Assembly: GCA_033439265.1 (NCBI GenBank)
Contig: JAVTVX010000016.1
Location: 23,871,201 to 23,935,200 of the forward strand
Length of the DNA: 64,000 nt
Direction: 5' to 3'
DNA from: Dillenia suffruticosa
Lineage: Eukaryota; Streptophyta; Magnoliopsida; Dilleniales; Dilleniaceae
The notes under the pieces were generated by a model. That model saw only the letters and a program-made list of their open reading frames with translations, was not told where the DNA came from and searched no databases. Shown here piece after piece: positions 56,761 to 64,000 of the stretch. The position numbers and the translations under genes are program-made. Position 1 is the stretch's first letter. The number at the start of each line of letters is the position of its first letter.

Positions 56761-57612
56761 ACAAAAATGAACAAAATTTCTTACCTTATTCCTTTTTAGG
56801 GAGATATGAGGGACAGAGATGAGGATGGAAAAATAAAATTATTTTTCCAAATTTCCCCTTAAGCTACACTTCCAGTTCGATCCCAACCCCATTACCCTGC
56901 CACTTTTGTAAAGTAGAATCTATTTGAACCATAAATAATCATGTTTAAAGTATTTTAATCCCACAATGATGCAGGAAAATTATGAAAAAGAGAATATGGG
57001 TTTAATTGAAAAAGTTTAACTAGCTCACCACCAAATGTATCCACCTAAGGATATAGGGCTAGTGAAATACCTTAACACTGGGTGTGCACTAGCTCCCCGG
57101 ATCATTACGCACCAAGGCGAAGGGGCAGGTGGCTACTTGGCATGGCCATGGGTGTGGCAAACAAAATGGGGCAAGCATAATCGATTATGGGAGGTGATGA
57201 GCTCAGATATGCTGGATCATATGGTTGAAACATGTTTGCTGTGGCTAGAAACCATTGGCACATGACATTTGTGAACAAAGCGGTTGGCTTGGTAGTTATG
57301 CCAAGGATGACAGTTGAGCTCGGTTGTTTGTTGTCCTTACAAGACATTGGCACATGACAATTGCGGGAAAAGTAGTTGGCTTCATTCAAACAAGGAATAA
57401 TGCAGATCTAGTCGTTGGCAAAGTAGAGAGCAAGCAATTAAGGTTGCATTGGCATAGGCGGTTAAGACTATTTTGGCATATCAGCAGGTGGTTGAAACTG
57501 TCTGGGCACACTTGGCAAACAATGTTTGAATACAATAGAATGTATTAATCATGTGTTAGTGTTAGACATGGTTGGTTGTAAATCGGTTACGCTTAGTCAC
57601 CATGAGAAGTTG
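56761..57612. other. Unassigned spacer
   Basis: Includes a possible relic of Athila 3' sequence (GAAAAAGAGAATATGGGTTTAATTG near 56982 resembles an LTR segment). From 57035 there are short ORFs (76 and 94 codons) with repeated GGCACATGACA words (57257, 57349). No recognised gene. Confidence 0.35.
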
Positions 57613-57645
57613 TGTAATACCTAATAAATAAAAAAAAAAAACAGA

Positions 57646-57690
57646 GAGAGGAGGTACTGCGTTTTGGCCAAAACGCATCACCTCCCTCTC
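57646..57690 (+). other. Inverted-repeat hairpin near start of outer LTR
   Basis: GAGGAGGT-act-GCGTTTTGG meets CCAAAACGC-atc-ACCTCC, with no loop other than the palindromic centre; an 18-bp core palindrome GCGTTTTGGCCAAAACGC at 57659-57676. The outer stem is separated by one 3x3 internal loop. Confidence 0.8.
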
Positions 57691-59589
57691 CCCCAAATCA
57701 ATTAGGGCAAAAAGCCTTAAGTCTCTTCATCTCCCTCTCACCTCTCCCGATTCCCTCTCTCTCGCCCGTCGCCTCTCCGCCACCATCTCCACCATCTCCG
57801 CCGTCCTTTGTCTCTCTCTCACCGTCTCACGAATACACTCTCTCTCTCTCTCTCTGTCGCTCTCACACTCTCTGTCTCTCTGCCTCTCAAACTCTCTCTC
57901 TCCTTCACACACTCCCTCTCCCGCGAAATCTCCCTCCGCCACTGCTCCTCCTCCTCCGCGAGCGCACCACAGCGCGAGCTTCCCCGTGCGAGCAAACCGC
58001 AGAGTGAGCTTCCCTGCACGAGCGTGAGTGCGCGATTACAGTCCTCGCGAGCGAGCAACCTGCTCTCTCTGTCGAGAGCCTTCCTGCAATGTTTGCTGCT
58101 CTCTGTCGCGACCACACTGTTAGAAACCCTAGACCGCGACCCTTCCACTGCACATGTAAGGCCCGATTGTTGATCAATAGTTTAGGGGTTTTGATTCTCT
58201 TGGTAATTAGGGTTAATTGCTAAAGTGTGCTTTGGTTTGGAAACATAACAGGAGTTCGGATTGAGTTGTAGGTGCACAGACGCTAGGGCTGCAAGCTACG
58301 GAAACCATAGGTGAGGGAAATTTAAATCCTTTCGATAAATTGAGTGAATTTAGTGTAAGAGGTCTTGTATATGTTTAGGATGTATGTAAAATTCGATTAG
58401 AATGCATTTTCTGACATTTGATATGTGATTTCTAGGGTTTCGTCTAAATTCTACATGAATTTAGGTTGATCAATACGAAAGAAACATGTTTGATGAAATT
58501 AGAAACTTGTTGAGTCGATTCGAATAGATTTCCTTAGAATTTGAATTGAAATTGTGGATTATTGGTCTAGGTTGACCTTTTTGGAGCTTGAAAGGAGATT
58601 TCTTGAGTATCGATAGGGTATAGGGAATGGATACCCTCCCTAAAAGGTGAGTGGACGGTTCGTTGTGTTCTTAAATGAGAAACTTATTTTAAAATTTGTT
58701 TTATAAACGATTTTGTAAGATTTTTACATATTTTATATAAATTATTTTGTGATTGTGGGATATCTGAACTGGATTGTGAAATATGAATGCATCCACTATG
58801 TTTATGAATGCATGTGTGCCATATGTTGATTGATGTTATTTTATGAATTGCTATGGCAAGAAATTTATGATTATTTATTGGAAATTATGGCACATGGTTT
58901 ATGAAATGAGGTATTTGAGAAATGAAAGGTGTTGGTAGTAAATGGCTATAGTTATTCCCACCACGGAGCGACCCGACGGGGTGGCATGGTTGGGGTTGGA
59001 TGTGCGGGGGAGTTAGACGTCCCTCCCTCTGTCGAAATCGTGCTATATCTGATTTGCATCTCGGTGAGGTACGAGCCAACGCCAAGGAAGGGGGCATGTT
59101 CTGAAACATTAGATGGAAAAACCCTTAGTGGATTTCGTCTAGGTTCGGCCACGGGAATGCTTTTGATGGGACCCTAGGATTTTCTGATAAAATGATCAAT
59201 GTGGATGTATGCTTTACAGATAGATTGAATTATTGAAATGTTTTTCCATATATAAAGTGTGATTTTGATACATGTTTTGACTGTCCCACATTCATCCCTT
59301 ATTTATGAACACAATCACACCATTGCACTCCACTCACAGAGTATTTCCCAATACTCACCCTTCTCTTTAACATTTTTCAGAGGAAGTTTAAGTCTGCTGT
59401 AGAAATTGGAGTTTGGGAAAGTTTATCTGCTGTTTTGTGTAGGTATGATAGTGATGTAAGATTATTTTAGTTGATTTGAAATCCATGGAAGGGAAGACTT
59501 GTTTACTTTCTTTTAAATTTTATTTTTGGTAAAACTTATTGTTTGAATGGGACATTTGTAACACCAAACTAAAAAAAAAAAAATGATTT

Positions 59590-59626
59590 GGAGACGTAGC
59601 GTTTTGGGACAAAACGCTGCGTCCCC
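59590..59626 (+). other. Inverted-repeat hairpin near start of inner solo LTR
   Basis: GGAGACG-t-AGCGTTTTG, loop GGA, CAAAACGCT-g-CGTCCCC. The core matches the hairpin in the outer LTR at the same distance from the LTR start, but the outer stem has different bases on both sides that still pair. Confidence 0.8.
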
Positions 59627-61489
59627 AATTTGGGGATTAGGGTTAAAACCCTAACCCCCTTTCTCTCTCTCTCTCTCTCTCTCCCTCTCTCTCTCCTGAC
59701 CTTTCATCTTCTGCGGCTGTTCGTCTTCCTCCGCGACCGTTCGCCTTCCTCCGCCATCGCCACCTTCTCCTTCTCCTTCTTCTTCTTCTTCTTCTTCTTT
59801 TTCTGCTTCTTCTTTCTTCCCGCGGCTCACTCTCCTTTCTGCAGTCGCGATTGTTTGCGATCTCACCTCCTTCGCAAGCTCCGCCGAGCGCTGCCACCGC
59901 GCGCGATCTCGCTTCCGTCCGCGAATAGCCGCCACCAGCAGCAACCCCCTCCTTCTGCCACCATCGCGCAAGCTTGAGCGCTCCACAACGCGATTCCTCC
60001 ACGTGAGCCCGATCGCGCCACAGCGCGCGATTGCTGCCTCCTCGCGCGATCGAGCCACCGAGTGCGCCCTCCAGCCCACAGCGCGAGCCAGGCCCCGAGC
60101 AGGACCCAGCCTGCAGCGCGAGCCCAGGCCACGAGCAGGACCGAGGCCGCGAGCGCTCGAGCCAGCGGACTAACGCACGCGGCCCAGCGCACGAGCGCGC
60201 GCGGCCCAGCGTGCACGGGCGCGTGGCCCAGCTCACGAGCGTGCACGGGCGAGTGGCCTAAAGCACGGGCACGCGGCCCAGCGCGCGGCAGCGCGCGAGC
60301 ACGCGCGAGCACGCGCGAGCTGGAGCACGAGCGCGCACCAGCACAGCGCACCAGCGCACGGGCGAGCACCAGCCCACAAGCCCATCAGTAGCAAGCCCAT
60401 GGGCCCACCAGTCCCATCGGCCCGTCAGCCGCAGACCCATCACCTGCAGGCCCGCTAGCCCGCAGGCCCATCAGCCAGAGGCCCACCGGCCGTAGGCCAT
60501 CAGCCCGTTGGCCCGCTGACCAGCGAGCCCGCTAGTTGTAGCCCATGAGCCCGCTACGGCTAGTGACGGCCCGTGAGCCCGTGACAGCCCACAAACCTCC
60601 ACGCAGGTAAATGACTTAGGGTTTTGCTTCTGATCTAAGTGTTTAGATCTAACAAATAAATTTTATTTTGATAGGAAACCCTACAGACTTTGACGTGACC
60701 GAAGCGACATTCGGACGAGACTCGGCGCTTCGAGAAAACCCTAGATGAGGAGATTTCGGCTCTAACTGATACTTTGGATGAATCTAGGATTGAATCTAAG
60801 ATGAAATGTTCTGTATATGTTTAGAGTGTAAGTGGAATGCGAATAGAATATAATTTCTGAAATGATTATATATGACTTTGAAAGTTAAGTATAGAATGTT
60901 ACACGAATTAAATGATCTGATACGAAAGAAGCGTATTATAGAATCACAAAATCATGTCGAGTGAATTCGAATAGTTTCTTTAGAGTTAAACTTTGGAATA
61001 TGCATGAAAGTATCTGGGTTGTAGGGTTGGATTGAAATGAGCTGTAAAGTGGAGGATATTATATATTTCATGTCTTTCGGATAAACCCTAAAGATGCTTG
61101 AGAAAATGATATTCAATTTTGATGATCTGATTAGGTTGATCTTTTTGGAGACTCGAGGAAGCAGATCAGATTTGATTGATTTTTAAAATAGGGAGTGACC
61201 ACCCTCTCTAGAACAGTGAGTGAGACTTTGACATTCGCTATTGACTGAAAACCATGTTTCAAAAATACTTTTTAAATGACATGTTTCGGCAAAATGTATG
61301 ATTGTTAGGATTTTTGAATATTTTATGAAATATTTTGTGATCTTTGGAGTGTCTTAAATTCTGACTTTATTGATATACATCCATGAGTTTTGATAGTAGA
61401 ATATTGTGCCATATTTTCGACATATTGATATGTTTCAATGCTTCCACTGCATTGGCACATGGTTTTAAATGGATTTACTTACACATTTG

Positions 61490-61633
61490 GACTGTATGCC
61501 TGGCCGACTTTATGATATTATGCATTGGGCTGTATGCCCGGCCGACGTTATGATATTATGCATGGGGCTATATGCCCGGCCGACTTGGTGATGGGATGCA
61601 TGGGGCTACGTGCCCGGCCGATATGATATTGTG
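61490..61633 (+). repeat. 38-bp tandem repeat, four copies, in solo LTR
   Basis: Unit GGCTGTATGCCCGGCCGACT followed by TTATGATATTATGCATGG, starting at 61490, 61528, 61566 and 61604. Copies 1-3 are full length; the fourth is cut short. Later copies differ by several bases. No equivalent array is obvious at the matching point of the outer LTR (near 58960). Confidence 0.85.
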
Positions 61634-63166
61634 ATCCGTAGTTACGAAGGACATCTGGTAGAGGTACCCCTTGTTCCCGGATACGTTTCGGCCGGAGGTA
61701 TCCGCCAGATCGTCGTGTGTATGGGTGTCCCAGGTTGACCCTCATCGGAAAGGACGTTGAGTACAGCTCCGTCTAGCACCAGGCAGGGGCACCATACACG
61801 GCCGACTAGTTATATGTACATTATTATTATTTGCAGGCTAGTTGGTGTAGCTTGTGGCCAACATTGGGGCAGAGAGCCATTATTTAATACTTACATTTGG
61901 AAAAACTCCCAATGCGCCGTCCTTGATCGAGGTAGACCATTGCCGGGAATATTTCATTGGCCGGTTCTTCACGACATTGATGTAAATATTGGATGCATAT
62001 CTTGCTTTCTGATGTGTGCGTATTATATATGATTTTGAAATAACATGATCGGTTTGCACACTGTGGATATTTTCTTATCTTATACTTTGACACTCCAAGT
62101 TCACCCTAAATATTGATAGTATGATGTCAATCCCCTCACTTACTGAGTATCCTCCCATAGATACTCACTCCTCACTTTCTTTCACACAGGATTAGTGTTG
62201 GACCGAGGAGATATCACTGGGATTGGGTATGGATATTTTCTATCTCTTCCACTACGATGATTGGTGATATTATTATGTATTGGAGATTTTAGTTTGACCA
62301 ATATATTTATATAAATTTTTTGGGATGACTGTATAAATTATGGACATTTATTCTTGAAACTCTCGTATTGATTTATTTCATTGCATTGAGGCATTTGTAA
62401 ATATTTAAAAATAACTTGGGAATTTATTTTATATATGCGTAAAATTTAAGTCCGCCCGGTGTGGCGGCTGCTCATGCTCTAGTTGGGCATGACAGCAGAG
62501 GTCTGTTACTAGGATTGCTAGAAACTTTATAGCCTTGCGTTGTTCTGGATGTTGGCTGTGGTATTTGTTGATTTTGGAGAGGCCGGGATGGCCAATTGTT
62601 TATATTTACAGGATGAATGTCATATACAGGTGAAATTGTACATGAGAAACCTCCGATTTATAGGGAGGTTCTGCCTGATTTTCTGTAAAAATACAGCCGG
62701 CATCCAGGGACAACGGGTGACTGTTCACGATCCCGGTTCGGGGCGTGACAACATTTGGTTCGAAGTGTTGAATTTTGATACTTTTTTTTTATTTTACGAA
62801 GTTCTGTACACCTCATACTGTTTGGACTTTACTAATGCTGGTTTGTTTTCTTCAGACAAGTGTCAGTAAAAGCCTACGACTATGATTTGGGATTTCATCT
62901 GTTTTGATTTTGAAATATCCTTGAAGTGGCTTGGATGACCACATTACATACGTGCATGTATAGGATCCCCTCCCCATTTGTGTGCCGATGTGGGCTTGTG
63001 TGTACTGGGATGAACCGGATGGGTCCTTTATATGTGTATTGTATTTGGAAGAAATATTATACAGTTGGTTAGCCTTGTGGAGTCTCGGTATATGGGGAGG
63101 TTTTGCCCGTGTACCGAGACAACCCGGCGGTTGTCACGTGGTCGATCTGAGGATCAGGGCGTGACA

Positions 63167-64000
63167 ACTCTATTGATATCAGAGTGTTGGCTCACGATTT
63201 TAAAAGTTTGATGGTTTTGGATATGATTTCAAATGTTTCCAAATGTCCCGAAAGTTTTCTAAAAATTTTGAAATGTTTGGTTTTCGAAAAGGGTTTTCGG
63301 AGAATGTAGAAAGTTTTCCATGGATTTCTTAGGAAATTAGAAATGGATTATTTCCCATTTCATTTTGCTAAGTATAGACCCTCTTTGTAGGTTCTATAAT
63401 TGTTTATAACCAATGATTATGACCATCAAGAGGATATCCTATTGTGAGGGTAAAATTATTGTAAATTATTGATATAAAAAAGTGTTCGGCCCAATAGAGA
63501 TGCAATATAAGTTACAAGATGAACATTTTGTTAAGGGCATATGATATGGATAAGCTTGAATGGAGTTAGCTACTGGGACATCTGACTATGTTGAATGAAA
63601 GTATTAAGAGGCATGATTTGGTGACTAACATGGCTAGCCCTACTTAATGATAGCAAAACCAAGGCAATGGTATAGTGATTAGTCAAACTATAATGATATA
63701 TGGGTTAAAAAGGATAGATATAAGTATGCCCAACAGTTTCATAGTTAGAACTCTATTACTGTTGGGTTTCACATGACATAAGGTGCAGTCCTTTTTGAAA
63801 GGTTGTTACTCAAAATTATTTGCTTTAGCTACGGACAAGGCGGTCTTGGTGGGCTTCAATGCTTTCTTCTAGTGCGAGCAATAAGTATAGTGGCGTCTTC
63901 TTTCTGAAATGTACTAATGACCGGGAGTTGTCGACTTTCTTTTCTTTGAGTTGCCTAAGGTGGTGTCTATTGCTCAAAATAAGGAGGATGTGGTTTGGAG
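63167..64000 (+). other. Start of internal region of Ty3 element
   Basis: Primer-binding site at about 63172-63185, then leader sequence. No gag frame is evident; short decayed frames near 63830-63990 are not assignable. The element continues past the window. Confidence 0.45.

Larger units (their letters stand above)
59557..62750 (+). mobile_element. Solo LTR (3.2 kb) nested in a related LTR, perfect ACATT target duplication
   Basis: TGTAACACCAAACTAAAAAA to GGTTCGGGGCGTGACA, flanked by ACATT at 59552-59556 and 62751-62755. It is collinear in outline with the host LTR: the same start, a (CT)n leader after TAGGGTTAAAACCCTAACCC, a GC-rich segment, CTCTCTAGAACAGTGAGTGA versus CCTCCCTAAAAGGTGAGTGG, and the same end. 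The GC-rich segment 59850-60600 is packed with GCGCGAGC/GCCCATCAGCC words and yields spurious ORFs up to 197 codons. No internal region is attached. Confidence 0.85.
57613..63166 (+). repeat. 5' LTR of a Ty3 (Tekay-like) element, interrupted by a solo LTR
   Basis: Starts TGTAATACCTAATAAATAAA and ends GATCAGGGCGTGACA at 63166. After it, ATTGATATCAGAGT (about 63172-63185) is a decayed initiator-Met primer-binding site, which makes this a 5' LTR with its internal region running off the window. Its own sequence is 57613-59556 plus 62756-63166 (about 2.35 kb); the rest is an inserted LTR with target duplication ACATT. Long LTRs with a GTGACA end and this primer site are typical of chromovirus Tekay/Del elements; no coding domain is visible to confirm it. 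Confidence 0.7.

Noticed and set aside
59643-60391. ORFs up to 197 codons, rich in Ala/Arg
   Set aside because: Lie within the GC-rich repeated segment of a solo LTR; open frames on both strands reflect few AT-rich stop codons, not coding.

Overview
This window is plant nuclear DNA, almost certainly from a woody or repeat-rich eudicot. The evidence is spliced GT-AG genes, plant-only families (a PXC2-type LRR receptor kinase, a PLS-class PPR protein, Athila-type retrotransposons) and a decayed piece of plastid rpoB. I cannot name the species. Three genes look intact: a receptor-like kinase (minus strand, 19.9-23.3 kb), an intronless E-class PPR protein (plus, 37.3-39.9 kb) and a five-exon GOST/TMEM87-type seven-transmembrane protein (minus, 44.5-48.3 kb). 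A fourth locus is a broken plastid-type glycerol-3-phosphate dehydrogenase (GLY1-like) pseudogene (plus, 30.7-36.6 kb). It lies directly upstream of the PPR gene, an arrangement that recalls the Arabidopsis At2g40690-At2g40720 neighbourhood.

Most of the rest is layered transposable elements. 0-3.85 kb is the 3' end of an Athila-like Ty3 element. 7.5-19.2 kb is a decayed Ty1/copia element whose 5' LTR carries a plastid rpoB insertion. Its coding region is split twice: by a small non-autonomous LTR element (9.4-11.0 kb) and by a second, nearly full-length copia element (11.7-17.9 kb, perfect 5-bp target duplication AATTA). 26.3-29.7 kb is a hAT transposon with a perfect 8-bp target duplication and a dead transposase. 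31.2-35.4 kb is a copia-derived element holding only gag and protease, lying inside an intron of the GLY1 pseudogene. 40.8-41.2 kb holds two tRNA-derived SINEs, and 41.2-43.8 kb a CACTA-like non-autonomous element with TTTAGCGACGAA-type subterminal arrays.

48.9-57 kb holds a solo LTR followed by a second Athila-like element. The gag of that element is interrupted by an oppositely oriented solo LTR, and its pol is largely deleted. 57.6-63.2 kb is a large Ty3 LTR into which a related 3.2-kb solo LTR has inserted (perfect ACATT duplication). Both of these LTRs start with a GCGTTTTG-CAAAACGC hairpin whose outer stem differs by paired changes.

Functionally the three intact genes are unrelated: membrane signalling, organelle RNA processing, and Golgi/endomembrane. 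They share no operon-like logic. The main story of the window is insertional history: several events are dated relative to one another by nesting, and several target duplications can be read directly. I found no CRISPR array, rRNA or canonical tRNA gene, and no convincing novel gene system. The most interesting leads are the covarying LTR hairpin, the plastid insert within an LTR, the oppositely oriented pol III-like modules in the CACTA element, and the LTR that appears to have captured its own primer-binding site.
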